Of a stretch of 64,000 nucleotides of DNA, positions 13,826 to 24,415 are shown one piece after another. The stretch covers positions 1 to 64,000 of the forward strand of contig QKWP01000522.1 in the NCBI GenBank assembly GCA_003550325.1. The letters are read 5' to 3'. A program made the position numbers and the translations under genes. This DNA is from Gigaspora rosea. Its lineage: Eukaryota; Glomeromycota; Glomeromycetes; Diversisporales; Gigasporaceae. The notes under the pieces were generated by a model, which was not told the DNA's origin, made no database searches, and saw only the letters and a program-made list of their open reading frames with translations. Position 1 is the stretch's first letter, and each line of letters starts with the position of its first letter.

Positions 13826-14398
13826 TATCTACACTTTTTAATTAATTCGTGCAGCGTGCTTATTTGTGCGAGTGATACAAAGCCCAAATAAAGATAACAA
13901 ATCAAAATACGTAATCGATCTGCACTACACACGTGCGCACAATTGATGAAAAAAAAATAAGAAAACGGAGTATCTACTTAAAAATTACGGAATGTTATAT
14001 TTATATATAAAAAATTTTTTCCAAATCCTAACTAAAAACGGTAAAGTTCATTGTTTGTATCACATGCAGAGTTCCTCTAAATACAGTAAAATATTCATAG
14101 ATAAGTATTCGTTTGATTGGCTGACATAAGTCAATTGCCAAGTACGTACTTTTTTGAGAAATAACGTTTCACTAATAAAAGATCGCTGTGAAACCATTAT
14201 TTGCTTTGAATGAACTTTGATTCACCGTGCCAAGGAATCAAAAGAACCACCCTCTTGACTTACTTCGTTTCTAAGAAATATGTTTACTGTATGTACAGTA
14301 CAGCACTAAATAATTAGTATTATATTTAATAAAGATCTTAATGCATCTATAATAAAAGGTTTAAAATACATGCAAGTTTTTTTCGTTAATTATTAACA
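13826..14398. other. Intergenic, upstream of the GT47 gene
   Basis: This probably contains the promoter of the minus-strand glycosyltransferase gene, but I see no specific element. The sequence is AT-rich, with one slightly GC-richer patch at about 13840-13945. Confidence 0.4.
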
Positions 14399-14472
14399 GT
14401 GATCAGTGATTTTCATACATCAATATGTGATTGTTTTAGCCAATCATGTGATGTATGAAAATCACTGATCAC
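14399..14472. repeat. Hairpin, ~34-bp arms
   Basis: GTGATCAGTGATTTTCATAC at the left pairs with its reverse complement ending CACTGATCAC at 14472, with a 6-base loop. The outer tips read CAGTGATCAG, like the CAGTG tips of hAT elements elsewhere in the window, so this may be a tiny palindromic MITE. Confidence 0.8.
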
Positions 14473-14479
14473 CAATAGT

Positions 14480-14582
14480 GAGAATCACTGGAACTGGATG
14501 GAATACTGGAACTAACTAGATTAAATTGGAAGATACATCCATTCCAGTGTGATCAGTTTCACTAGACCGTTCCAGTTGGCTT
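14480..14582. repeat. Inverted CTGGAAC/GTTCCAG motifs
   Basis: CACTGGAACTGGATGGAAT on the left is answered by ATTCCAGTG and CGTTCCAG on the right. It looks like a small degenerate inverted-repeat element next to the preceding hairpin. Boundaries are uncertain. Confidence 0.45.
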
Positions 14583-15145
14583 TTTTTCACCATTGGATGG
14601 TGATGTATTGCAAATGCTTCCGCTGTGTAAATCTGCGAATGGGTTTCTATGAATAATCGACTCGAGATCCAAAGCTATATATATATATAGTACAAGATTA
14701 CAATTTATTCTTCCAACCTGATTGTGATACTTGTATAAGATATTGTCATAACGAGCCTTTTAGTACATAATCATCATAATCATTTCTTGACACCAAAGAC
14801 AATTCAAGAACATAGGGTTCTAATAATAAATTTATAATAATTTTTCAATTCTTGGATTGAATTATGAACCACTTTAAATGCAACACATTCCAGTGTTTAA
14901 AATAGAAATTTTAATTTACCGGTACATGCACCTGTTATATAAAAAAATATCGGTTCAAAAAAAAAAAAAACCTGCATTAGTAGAAAATGATCATCAGATC
15001 ATTGGGGTCACATAGATGCACGCACCGGTTACTTCAAAAAATTCCGGATCATGCACCGTTTGTTGCACCGGCCCAATTTTAAAATACCGGTATATGAAAT
15101 ATAAAAAACGGTAGATCCTTCATGCTATTTTACACAGGTATTTCA
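14583..15145. other. Intergenic, no gene recognised
   Basis: AT-rich spacer with a cluster of ACCGGT-containing words at about 14925-15105 (ACCGGTACATGCACC, GCACCGG, ATACCGGT). These suggest a degraded inverted-repeat element, but no clean ends are visible. Confidence 0.4.
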
Positions 15146-15389
15146 CAGATCAGTATGGTATAGGTGAGCAGATCCGTATAGTATAGGCCGAATTTTTAAA
15201 TCTATACTATACTGATCCGGTGTAATATATATTAGGGTTAGGGTTAGGAATTATAGCTGATCAGTATAGGGTTAGGGTTAGGAATTATAGCTGATCAGTA
15301 TAGGGTTAGGGTTAGGAATTATAGCTGATTGGTATAGTATAGATCTTAAATTTGGCCTATACTATACGGACCTATACCATACTGATCTG
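15146..15389. mobile_element. 244-bp MITE with perfect 19-bp terminal inverted repeats
   Basis: The ends are CAGATCAGTATGGTATAGG and its exact reverse complement. The arms continue imperfectly through CCGTATAGTATAGGCC and TCTATACTATAC on each side. The CAG start suggests a hAT-like origin, but the flanking 8-mers do not match, so the target duplication is not supported. The centre holds three tandem 34-bp units. Confidence 0.75.
15233..15334. repeat. Three 34-bp units carrying telomere-like TTAGGG
   Basis: Units begin at 15233, 15267 and 15301. Each reads TAGGGTTAGGGTTAGG followed by AATTATAGCTGATCAGTA. Units 1 and 2 are identical and unit 3 differs at its last bases. Each unit contains two to three TTAGGG-type repeats fused to a segment resembling the element's own terminal motif. 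Confidence 0.9.
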
Positions 15390-15655
15390 CTATAATTTCG
15401 ATTACAACGTACCATTAATTCTATCAAACTTTTGTGCATAATATACAGTTGTAAATTCTCCTTTCCCTCTTTCTCGATGTCTCTGACTCATTATAATCAA
15501 TCCAAAATATTTAAACTTCCCATCATATAATATTCTCTTAAGTTAAGGATTGATATGACCTGGCGATTTATTAGTTTTCAAAAGACTTTTATATTTTCTG
15601 AACCAATAATTTGCCTTCTGAATATTCTCTCTTTGTACCGATAATGGTTCAATAA
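15390..15655. other. Spacer between MITE and Sel1 relic
   Basis: No feature is recognised. The minus strand may hold further decayed 3' coding sequence of the Sel1-repeat relic, but no clear motif remains. Confidence 0.35.
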
Positions 15656-15943
15656 AATCGAGAAACATTATTCTTTTGCTTTATTATCCACATTAGCAAA
15701 TTTTTTATAATATTTAAATGCTTTATTATAATATTGATCAACTTTTCATCACTATAACAAACAATCAGCATTACACATTAGTTCAGCGTAAGCAGCCAAT
15801 CTCTTATAATATTCAAATGATTTCCGACAATTTATTTCTACACCAACTCCTTCATAATAATAGAGGCCAACATCATTCAACGCAACTTTTCATCTTTTCT
15901 TAACACTAATACCATATTGATAATTGTAACCAAATTTACGAAG
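15656..15943 (-). pseudogene. Sel1-like repeat protein relic
   Basis: Minus-strand translation gives decayed Sel1 (TPR-like) repeats. One reads GLYYYEGVGVEINCRKSFEY followed by YKRLAAYAE; the next contains AFKYYKKFANVDNKA. These match the Sel1 pattern (Gly, Tyr, Gly-x-Gly-V, then KAFEYYKKAA). In-frame stops follow the first repeat (two adjacent near 15750) and interrupt the upstream strand near 15890. Sel1 repeats form superhelical protein-interaction surfaces, and genes of this type are greatly expanded in arbuscular mycorrhizal fungi. Only about two repeats survive and no start codon or kinase domain is visible, so this is a fragment. Confidence 0.65.
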
Positions 15944-17261
15944 TTGGTTAGAATTGTTTTTTTTTAAGTGATGCTCTAAATAATATACCTACTTTAATTG
16001 TCTGGAGCGTAACGAGAATTTAATGTTTAATCAAAATTGACGGTCGGGGAAGTTGAATGATTGTCGGAGAAAATGTTGTATGATAGGATATAATAGTGAA
16101 TAATAAATGAAATTAAATAGTAAATATATAGTCATGAAAGTGAGTACTTTTTTTTTTTTAATAACAAACCTCCGAAGAGTACTTATTTTAAATGCTTAGA
16201 TAAATAAATATCCTTATACAATGCTAAAGAACTTCAATATTAAATGAAAATAAAAGATAATATTCATAAATAATTTTTTAAATAAAATTCTATTACATCC
16301 AAGAAGAAGTTTAGTAGAGTAGGGTGAAGTATTTCATTTCAGGCTTGATTAGAATTTTATTTTATTTTTTAATTAGCGCAAATTACTTTACTGGTTAATG
16401 CGCCACAAACCTGATATATATCCCAAAGTCATATTTAATTTATATGTTTCTATTACAGTATTAGATAATATTACTGACTATCTATGTATTTTTATTGATC
16501 AATAATATATGGTTCCAGTGAAAATTTTGGATGTCCAACTTCAAGTTGACGTTTTGATCTTCATAAAATTTGCCAATCATATAACCTTAGCGTGAATTCG
16601 TTATAAATAATTTTGTAAGATTTGTTATATACATTTAAAAAATTTTCTTACCACATCATTTTTAAAATCTTATATTTTATTTGCAAATTTATACAGTACA
16701 TATTTTGTAATTACCGAATTTGCGTTTAAAAAAACAATTTTAAAAAAGAATTCTTTAATAATAAGTGAATACGTACAAGTTCTTAAGTTTGAAGTTTGTT
16801 GTAACGCTGAGGAATGAACATGTGCCACTTCGCGGAACGTATCAGCCAATCATTTGTCCGGTTGAGTCAAATTACAATTTGCCCAGTATTGGTGTTATCC
16901 GGCAATTTATGATCATAATTCGCAGAAAGCTATCAATTCATTTTCTTTTTATACATATTCTTTTTTCTATCTTTATTCCACTTTTTTTATAGTATTCAAT
17001 ACAGTAGTTATTTTATTAATAGAGTAAAAAAAAAAAATTATATAAAAAAAAAACCTGCCTAACTATACCAAAAAAAGCAAACCTTTTTCTCTCTTTTTAT
17101 ATTTATCTATTTTCCTATCTTTTTAATCTTTATCTCGCTCTCTAAATAGAATATAAACTTGTTAACCTAGTATTGTTAAACAAAACCTATTTCCAAAATC
17201 TCTTGCAAACTGTCAAAACGCTGGTAAAAATGGCAAATTTTAAAATATTGAAACCTAGTCA
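15944..17261. other. Intergenic, no gene recognised
   Basis: AT-rich spacer. A short stretch at about 16035-16075 (GACGGTCGGGGAAG, TTGTCGGAGAAAA) resembles one arm of the TTCACCGACA fold-back family. An open frame at 16765-16992 has no recognisable domain and ends in low-complexity Phe/Ile/Leu. Confidence 0.45.
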
Positions 17262-18339
17262 TAGGGTTGTAAATCGATTCTAAAAATTAGAATCGATGAT
17301 CGAATCCCTAAAATCGTTTTAGAATCAATGATCGAATCTTTTGATTTGTCATACTGAGCTTTAATCTGTTTTGTACTGTTAAATGCTATAAGTTATTTAT
17401 AAATAATATAAATTTAATTTTTTATTTAATGTATAAAAAGTAATAAATAGAATAATTATATAAAATAAAATATAAATTAAAAAATTGTGGAGAAAAAAGC
17501 GAATGCTAAAAAAAAACTCCACTCTAAAATCAAATTATTTTTAATCTATCATCTTCATTTAATTTATTATTTTCAATTAATGAAGTATTTTGTTGTTTTT
17601 CAAGTTGATGACGTTTAGCTCTCGTTGTAGTAGCCATATAGATACGAACAAAAAATAAACTCTCAATTAAATTATTTGTATAGAATATTTATATATTTAA
17701 AAACTATTATAAAAAAAAAAATAGAGTACATTCAATAATTAAAATCTTTGTGCTCATTATTTGTATTCAGCCATTTTATAATTATTAGTTTTATATTTGC
17801 GGACTATTAGAATGTTTTAATAAATATTCTTTGCTTTTAGATATATAAGAAAATATAATGCTGTGTTTGTCATTAAAAACAATAAGACACATAGGCCATT
17901 CAATAATATTTATTTAATACTGTCGCTAATTTTTAATATTCTTGGTTTTTAGATAAGCACATAAAAAATATAAACAGTTGTGTTTGTTACTATTTAACTT
18001 ATTATTTTTCAAAGCCTCTATAGCTATCTGAAATCACACTTATTAAAAATTATAAGGCGTATTATGTTTTTAAACTTTAAGCCTATTGTTTTCAATAATA
18101 AACATAGCTTTATATTTTTTATACATACATTTAAAATGAAGAGAATATTTATCAAAAATTTATGCATTTAAGTATTTAATATAAAATGATTATATATTTA
18201 GAATCGATTCTAAATCTTAGAATCGATTTCAGAATATTTAATCATTTGTAAAAATGATTAAAACGATTATACAGAATGAGGATCGATTCTAATTCGATTA
18301 ACGATTAAAGATTATTATAGAATCGATTTACAGCCCTAG
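17262..18339. mobile_element. hAT-like MITE with AATCGAT arrays and 8-bp target duplication
   Basis: The left end starts TAGGGTTGTAAATCGATTC and the right end is ATCGATTTACAGCCCTA(G). The 8-mer CCTAGTCA flanks both sides exactly (17254-17261 and 18340-18347). The motif AATCGATT/TAGAATCGAT is repeated many times inside both ends. TAGGG tips, 8-bp target duplication and subterminal repeat arrays are the hallmarks of hAT elements. The interior keeps a short ORF that may be the start of the parental transposase. About 1.08 kb, non-autonomous. Confidence 0.85.
17530..17637 (-). pseudogene. Possible N-terminal remnant of the parental transposase
   Basis: A 35-codon minus-strand ORF inside the MITE begins MATTTRAKRHQLEKQ, continues with a polar Asn/Glu/Lys-rich stretch, and ends at a stop. 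Its composition is clearly more protein-like than its surroundings. Internal-deletion derivatives often keep the first exon of the lost transposase, which would explain it. No BED finger or catalytic motif is present, so this is inference. Confidence 0.35.
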
Positions 18340-18633
18340 CCTAGTCACGAACCGAGGAGTAATATTTATATTTTCCAGAATTATTAAATAAGAAATAAAA
18401 TTTTAAAGATACTTAAAAAGTGTAAAAGTTTTTTGCATTATACAAAGATATAAATATAATTTATAGCATCAATAATGTAAGTCATTCGTTGATCAGTGAA
18501 AATTCAAAAATAATGCTTATCGACATGTAAAGATAATTTTGTAAGTCTTATTACATACATACTTTAGAAAATTTTCTTAGTACATAATTATATAAAAATT
18601 GTATACTTTATTTGCAAATTGTACATACTACTG

Positions 18634-19559
18634 CAGGGATGGTAAATGACTTTAAATGACCCAAATGACTCAAATGACAAATGACCAGTCATTGGTCATT
18701 TCACGGTCCAAATGACATAAGAAGGTCATTTAACTCTGGTTAATCGATTATCTAATACTTTTGGCCAACCAAAATCAGTAAATTACCATTGATAAATTAC
18801 AGTAATTTACCAGGTAATTTACCAAAGGTGCGTAAATTTACCTTTATATACTTAAGGTTGGGTCTGTCTATATAATTTGATTGGCTAAAAAAAATTTTTT
18901 TAGCCACTAAATCACGTGATTTTATATTATACTGACCTTCTTAAGAATAACTAAGGGTAAATTTACCCGTAATTTACCCTGATCAAAATTAATTTTTGTT
19001 CTTCGTAAAATAAAACGTTTGCTAGATGCTATCTAATAAAAATTATTACACATCATTTGATGAATGATTGCCATTTGTATTTAGACTTAAATGACTAGGT
19101 CATTTCCAAACCGGTTGTAAAACGACATTCTAATCGAATCATAAGATCAGGTATGAAATGATTAAAAAAAAAACACTAGACAAAAAAAATAATGTATTTA
19201 CTTTTTAAAAAAAAATAAAAAAAAAGTTCGTGAATAATAATTTACCGATTGTAAAATGATATAAATCATTTTCGAATTTACAAATGGCATGTTAATTAAT
19301 AATCGACGTGAATTGAGAAATGATGCGAACATATATATTATTTAAAACATGCATTATACAAGTTTGTTCGTGATCGGTAGGATGTCAACTCTATGCAAAA
19401 TGTCCTAATGACCAAATGACCCCGGTCATTTGGAAATGACCATAATCATTTGGTAACCAAATGACCCAAAATTTGAATGTCCTCAAATGAGCGGTCATTT
19501 TGAGGTCATTAGAGGTAATTTGAAAAATTGGCAAATGACCAGGTCATTTACCATCCCTG
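18634..19559. mobile_element. hAT-like MITE with AAATGACC arrays (copy 1)
   Basis: Terminal inverted repeats are CAGGGATGGTAAATGAC and its exact reverse complement. Flanking 8-mers TACTACTG and TAGTGCTG match at 6 of 8 positions, as expected of an old target duplication. AAATGACC/GGTCATTT is repeated well over a dozen times, mainly within 150 bp of each end. The interior matches the element at 22675-23294 in inverted orientation, except for an extra 206-bp insertion. Confidence 0.88.
18776..18981. mobile_element. 206-bp hAT-like MITE nested in the AAATGACC element
   Basis: The ends are CAGTAAATTACC and GGTAAATTACCCTG-type sequence; internal GTAAATTAC/GTAATTTACC motifs are repeated in opposite orientations. 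Flanks ACCAAAAT and ATCAAAAT match at 7 of 8 bases. The related AAATGACC element at 22675-23294 lacks this segment at the corresponding point, which gives an independent empty site. Confidence 0.82.
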
Positions 19560-19567
19560 TAGTGCTG

Positions 19568-20569
19568 TCATAAAAAAATTTTAAAAAAATTTGTTAATAC
19601 CCTCCAATCTTTAATCAAATGAACAGATAATAAAATACAGTAATAGCTTTTTAATTAAAAAAAAAATTTTTTTTTAAAGTTGTTAAACTGAGATCTTGCG
19701 ATTTGATTGGCAAGCCATCATATGTTCGCACTTTTACTGGATACGTTGAGCAGTTTTAAATATAGTTATTTTTTCGAGGTGATAAAGTTATGAGTTTAAG
19801 ATTAGAACTTTATCGTTAGATGATACGGCGATAGATTTACTTATCACTTTTAAAATTTTGTTCTATCATTTTTGATCAGTGTATCAAGGTCAATTTAAAC
19901 ATTAGTTTTTCGAGTATTTTTCACTTTTTCTGGCTGATCTGGCATAGTCAATTTTTACATTCTCTGATTGACTATTTCCTTTTTAGAAGTTTTTATTATT
20001 GTTATTCGGCTGTGGAGTAGTTGAAGTTTTTAGTATGACAATTATAAAATATTTATATTGATTTTGTAACAAATAATGAAAAATGCGTTTCTTTTTTAAA
20101 ATGCTTAAAAAAAAAACTTTACATATTGTTTGCCACTGCAATTAAAGAACATTCATTTTAAATTTTTTTTTATGATATTTCTGTATTTGATCCTTCAACA
20201 TTACATTTCGGTTACAGAAAAATACAAGTATTACTGCACTGAGCCGGATATACTTACTACCGTACATGTCAGTGGGCTTAGGACTGTTGATATAATTTTG
20301 CATCTGCCGTTCTCAAACAAACGTGGTACCTCTATAGTAAATAGAAAAAACAAACCTATACCTGTTTGACAAACTTCCTATAAATATTCTAAGAATAATT
20401 AAATGTTCCATCGATTTCAACTTGTTGACCTTATCAAGAAATGAAAAGAACCGCTTTACATTTACAAAGATTTTGCCAACTGGCTCTGTAAATAATGGAC
20501 AGATATTTTTAGAAATATATATTATATGATTTTATAATTATTTAAAAGAATAGATTGGAAAAATAGAAA
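19568..20569. other. Intergenic, no gene recognised
   Basis: AT-rich spacer. The open frame at 20130-20369 starts at a non-ATG codon and has no recognisable domain. Nothing else is supported. Confidence 0.45.
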
Positions 20570-21370
20570 GGAGGATTGCAGTATGCCAAACAATTATGAA
20601 TCCTCGTATGAAAGTTAATCATTCAGAAATGATTTATAAATTACCAAATTTTGCTCATCAGACAATGAACCACTCAAGAGTTATCATTTCAACACCAATA
20701 TTATACTCCTCGACCTCAATCAGTAAAATTTAATGATAAATACAGAGTCGAACTTAAACGAAATTAATCTGTGGTTTTAAGATATTTGAGAATCTTGACA
20801 GAAAAAAGGACCTTAATCTACATTTTTTTTAGAAATAATATCAAAGAAGGATTCTATATAATCAAGTTAATATTTAAAATATTTGTTGAAGGTAGCGCCA
20901 GATTTCCTAACAATTGATCCAATATCACCAAAGATAGACATAAAAAATTTTTACAGAAATAATACTTTCATAGTCTTATAATCAGAATCAACCATGAATC
21001 CAGTTGAATCATCAGTCTCAGTTCGCTCCGACCCCAGCACCCACCTTTTCACCTTGGGTTAAAACTACCGGTGACAAAAAGATGCGTTCAAGACAACAAG
21101 CCAACTCACAAATCTAAAAATAACTGTACTGAACCTCGAGATTTATCCCTTACGGAACGTGTATCTAAATTAGAGAAACAAGTTGGAGAACTAGTTTCTA
21201 ACAGAGCAGACTCCAAGAAGTAAAAAGAACAACTCGGAGTGAAGGAAGGAAAAAAAAGAATACTTTATTATCACTCTCCAATATCAGCAGCAATAGTAAA
21301 GTATCGACAGTGAAATAATAGTTATGGAGATGATGACGAACCCAAGTAATTCAAGCTAATTTTTTTTACA
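20570..21370 (+). pseudogene. Degenerate coding relic, possibly LINE ORF1-like
   Basis: The sequence is less AT-biased than its surroundings and shows a broken reading frame. The clearest piece, around 21110-21225, translates to a charged coiled-coil stretch (SLTERVSKLEKQVGELVSNR). Such heptad-rich, charged segments occur in ORF1/gag-like proteins of non-LTR retrotransposons, but also elsewhere. Multiple stops and frameshifts show it is not functional. The assignment is tentative. Confidence 0.3.
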
Positions 21371-21507
21371 CTGGGTGTCCTTAGTCTTTTTTCAATTAAT
21401 TTTTGCAAGGTATTGAATAATCTTATGAGGCCAGATTATAAATTGCAAAGTGAGAAACTAAACACCTGTCATACCGAATTTCAATTATTACCAGCCCAAA
21501 GCATTAC

Positions 21508-21615
21508 TTTTTATGAATTATCTGTTGTATAAACAAACAAATTAAGAACTTTGAAGATTGGCTTTTATGAATTATCTGTTGTATAAACAAACTATTAAGT
21601 AACTTGAAGATTGGC
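21508..21615. repeat. 54-bp tandem duplication
   Basis: TTTTATGAATTATCTGTTGT begins at 21508-21509 and recurs 54 bp later. Both copies run on through ATAAACAAAC to GAAGATTGGC with a few differences. Confidence 0.85.
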
Positions 21616-21665
21616 TTCATAATTACCTACAAAATATAAATATGTATATATATAACAAAATTTTA

Positions 21666-22055
21666 TCCCTTACACCGTCTCGCAGGCAAATTTGCCTGTG
21701 AATTTTTTGTAAAACATTAAATGTTTAAATTCTGATTTTGGTTAGATTTATTAACAATCAATTTATGTTAAATATTAGCTTTCTTACGTAGTAATAAATT
21801 AAATAATTCTTAACGATAAATAATTAAGTTTGCAATAAATTAATTATTTTCGTATCTGTAATGTGTAATAATTAAATTATTATTTTTGTAACTATTAATG
21901 TGTAATAATTAAATGATTATTTTTTCGATTATTTAAAGCATAATAAATAATGGTTTTTTTTTTAATATGTAATAATTATTAGTATGTTTTTGATTTTATC
22001 TTTTAAGCATGTCAGACTTTATATTTACTGCGGATTAGCCTGACGGTGTAAGGGA
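21666..22055. mobile_element. 390-bp TIR element with TA target duplication
   Basis: The left end TCCCTTACACCGTC is matched by an exact inverted copy, GACGGTGTAAGGGA, at the right, each flanked by TA. This is the pattern of Tc1/mariner-pogo-type MITEs. The interior has no ORF and contains partly repeated TGTAATAATTAAAT blocks. Confidence 0.75.
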
Positions 22056-22057
22056 TA

Positions 22058-22587
22058 AGCGTTTAAAATATAGAGTTCTAATTTTTTTTGTTTGCTTTAT
22101 AAATTATTCGTATTTTTTTTTAGTAAAGGATCTAATTAATTATTTAAACTTGGAAAAAATTATAATAATACTGAAAAGAATATGAAAAATCTCATATATA
22201 ATATTTAGTATTTACTAATTTGGGTCATATCATAGGGATGGTTTTGTTGGATGATACTATCGATATGTAATTCTTGTCAATAAAAATTTACAGAAAACAT
22301 TTGAATATTACAAACAAACTGTAAAAAAAAATGATAGAGATGCAAGGGTTGTTAACTTACAGTTAAATTACATGTAAGTTACTGTAAATTACATGATCAT
22401 TATAATTTACGAATTTACGTGTAAATTACAGTAAATTACATGTAACTTATTATATAAATTATGTTATCAGATAAGTTTTAACAAAGAGAAGCATTTTTCA
22501 GGTTGCCGGATTTTATAATTTAGGCATTCATTCTTAAAAAAAACCTCCAAGAGAAAATTTAATTGTTTTTTGACTCAGCAGAATGTA
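22058..22587. other. Spacer with a GTAAATTACATG palindromic patch
   Basis: At about 22351-22450 the words GTAAATTACATGTAA and their inverted forms repeat several times. They resemble the motif of the nested MITE at 18776-18981, so this may be a degraded relative. The rest is AT-rich spacer. Confidence 0.45.
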
Positions 22588-23572
22588 AAAAAAAAAAACA
22601 TATTTGGAAAATTCAAAACTTCTTTATGCTATGAAATTGAATTTGGTGGAGAAAAAACATTAAATACAATAAATCAGGGATGGTAAATGACCTGGTCATT
22701 TGCCAATTTTTCAAATGACCTTAAATGACCTCAAAATGACTGGTAATTTGAGGTCATTTGGTCATTTGGTCATTAGGTCATTTTACATATAGTTAACATC
22801 CTACCAATTGCGTCGATTATTAATTGACATACCATTTGCAAATTTGAAAATGATTTATGTAATTTTGTAATCAGTAAATTATTTTCACGAACTTTTTTTT
22901 TTTAAAAAAAAATGTAAATGCAATATCTTTTGTCTGGTGTTTTTTTCTTAATCACTTTATACATGATATGATTCAATTGGATTGTCACTTTACAACAGGT
23001 ATGGTAAATGATTTAGTTATTTAGCCAAAATACAAATGCCACTCATTTATCGAATAAAGATTGGTCATTTGGGGTCGTCAGCCATTTATCACGTATAATA
23101 ATATTTATTGGATAGTATCTAGCAAGTTTCGTTTTACAGTGAACAATAATCAAATAAGATTGGCTAAAGTTATTAGATAATCAATTAACCAGAGTTAAAT
23201 GACCTTCTTAAGTAATTTGAGCTTTGAAATGACCAATGACTGGTCATTTGTCATTTGAGTCATTTGGGTCATTTAAAGTCATTTACCATTCCTGCAATAA
23301 ATGGGTGAAAAACAAACCATATTTGGTAAATTGGTAAATTCAAACCTTCTTTATGCTATGGAATTGAATTTGATGAAGAAAAAATATTAAATACAATAAA
23401 TGGGTGAAAAAACATATTTGGAAAATTCAAAATTTCTTTATGCTATGGAATTGAATTTGGTGAAGAAAAAACATTAAATACAATAAATGGGTGAAATTGG
23501 AAATTCAAAACTTCTTTATGCTATGGAATTGAATTTGGTGAAGAAAAACATTAAATACAAAAATGGGTGAAA
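22588..23572 (+). repeat. Minisatellite of ~87-bp units split by a MITE
   Basis: About four to five units share TTGGAAAATTCAAAACTTC, TTTATGCTATGGAATTGAA and AATACAATAAATGGGTGA. Unit starts (GGGTGA) lie at 23303, 23402, 23489 and 23565; the spacing is 99, 87 and 76 bp. The left-most unit ends at 22674, where a MITE follows, and the array resumes at 23295. The 87-bp unit is a multiple of three and contains a 25-codon frame starting MGEKTYLENSK. Confidence 0.85.
22675..23294. mobile_element. hAT-like MITE with AAATGACC arrays (copy 2), perfect 8-bp target duplication
   Basis: Left end CAGGGATGGTAAATGACC, right end GTCATTTACCATTCCTG. The 8-mer CAATAAAT flanks both sides exactly (22667-22674, 23295-23302). 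The other minisatellite units carry a single CAATAAAT at the same place, so the target site is known. The element is the inverted relative of 18634-19559 without the nested insertion. An internal CAGGTATGGTAAATGAT at 22996 resembles its own terminus. Confidence 0.93.
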
Positions 23573-23621
23573 ATTAATGAAAAAGATATAATATATTATA
23601 ATCATATTAAATAAGAAAATT

Positions 23622-24205
23622 TCAAAAATGGTGAAGAAAAAAAAATTGTTGAAAACTAGTACTTCTAATGTGATCCCAATGTATAATTCAATAATGGGAA
23701 AGCAAAAGTGGGATATCGGTGATTTTGTAAAAAATACAAATTAGATGAGAACATGATTGAGAGGATTAACGCTTGATAAGTTAACAAATACGCAAATACG
23801 TATTTTCAAGTTGAAGTGAAATATTATATTATAAAAAATATCTTGACAGTATACGTGAATCTCTTACAGTTGCACTCAAAACATTTGAAAATAATTTTTA
23901 CAATTTGTGAATCATGTTGAATGTCATTTTAAAGGTATATTACTTTTGTATAACTAGAATAACTTTTATCTATCATTGTAAAATATTTTCAAAAGGCATG
24001 ATTTTATTACTTAACCGAAACGAGAGAAAGCTAAAATTGGTAAAGTCTTACACCAATTGTTTAAAAACCTATCAGAATTAAAAGATAAACCACTTTGTGT
24101 AAAATTCCACTACAACACTAATACATTGATATTGTCACCATCTATCGGGAAAGTTCTATACTTAGATGGCGTCTTAATTCCATTTACAATAATTATATGT
24201 AATTA
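23622..24205 (+). pseudogene. Broken coding relic of unknown family
   Basis: Two coding-like pieces are visible. One starts at an ATG at 23629 and reads MVKKKKLLKTSTSN, then KQKWDIGDFVK, and needs a frameshift to continue as KKYKLDENMIERINA. The other, about 24025-24205, is an open 59-codon stretch containing LHQLFKNLSELKDKPLCVKF. I do not recognise the family. Stops between the pieces show the gene is dead or a very different intron structure is needed. Confidence 0.3.
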
Positions 24206-24415
24206 AAGCTTTCAAGAATTAAGAATTGTTCGAACTTCAAGATATTTTATGAGACAGGTTTGAAAGGATTTTTTTTTTCTTCGTATAATGAGCTACTTCA
24301 CGTTGATATGCTACTAAAAACAAGAAATTATAAAAATCATTCAGATCAACACTTAGATTGCACTATGTGTACGTACGTATTTTGGAGCTATAAGTCCATG
24401 CAAAGTTAATTAATT

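Noticed and set aside
20130..20369. 79-codon plus-strand open frame
   Set aside because: The frame opens at a non-ATG codon and shows no domain or supporting context.
22588..23572. Regular repeats considered as a CRISPR array
   Set aside because: The units are contiguous ~87-bp tandem repeats without unique spacers, in a eukaryotic context, and their irregularity comes from indels and a MITE.
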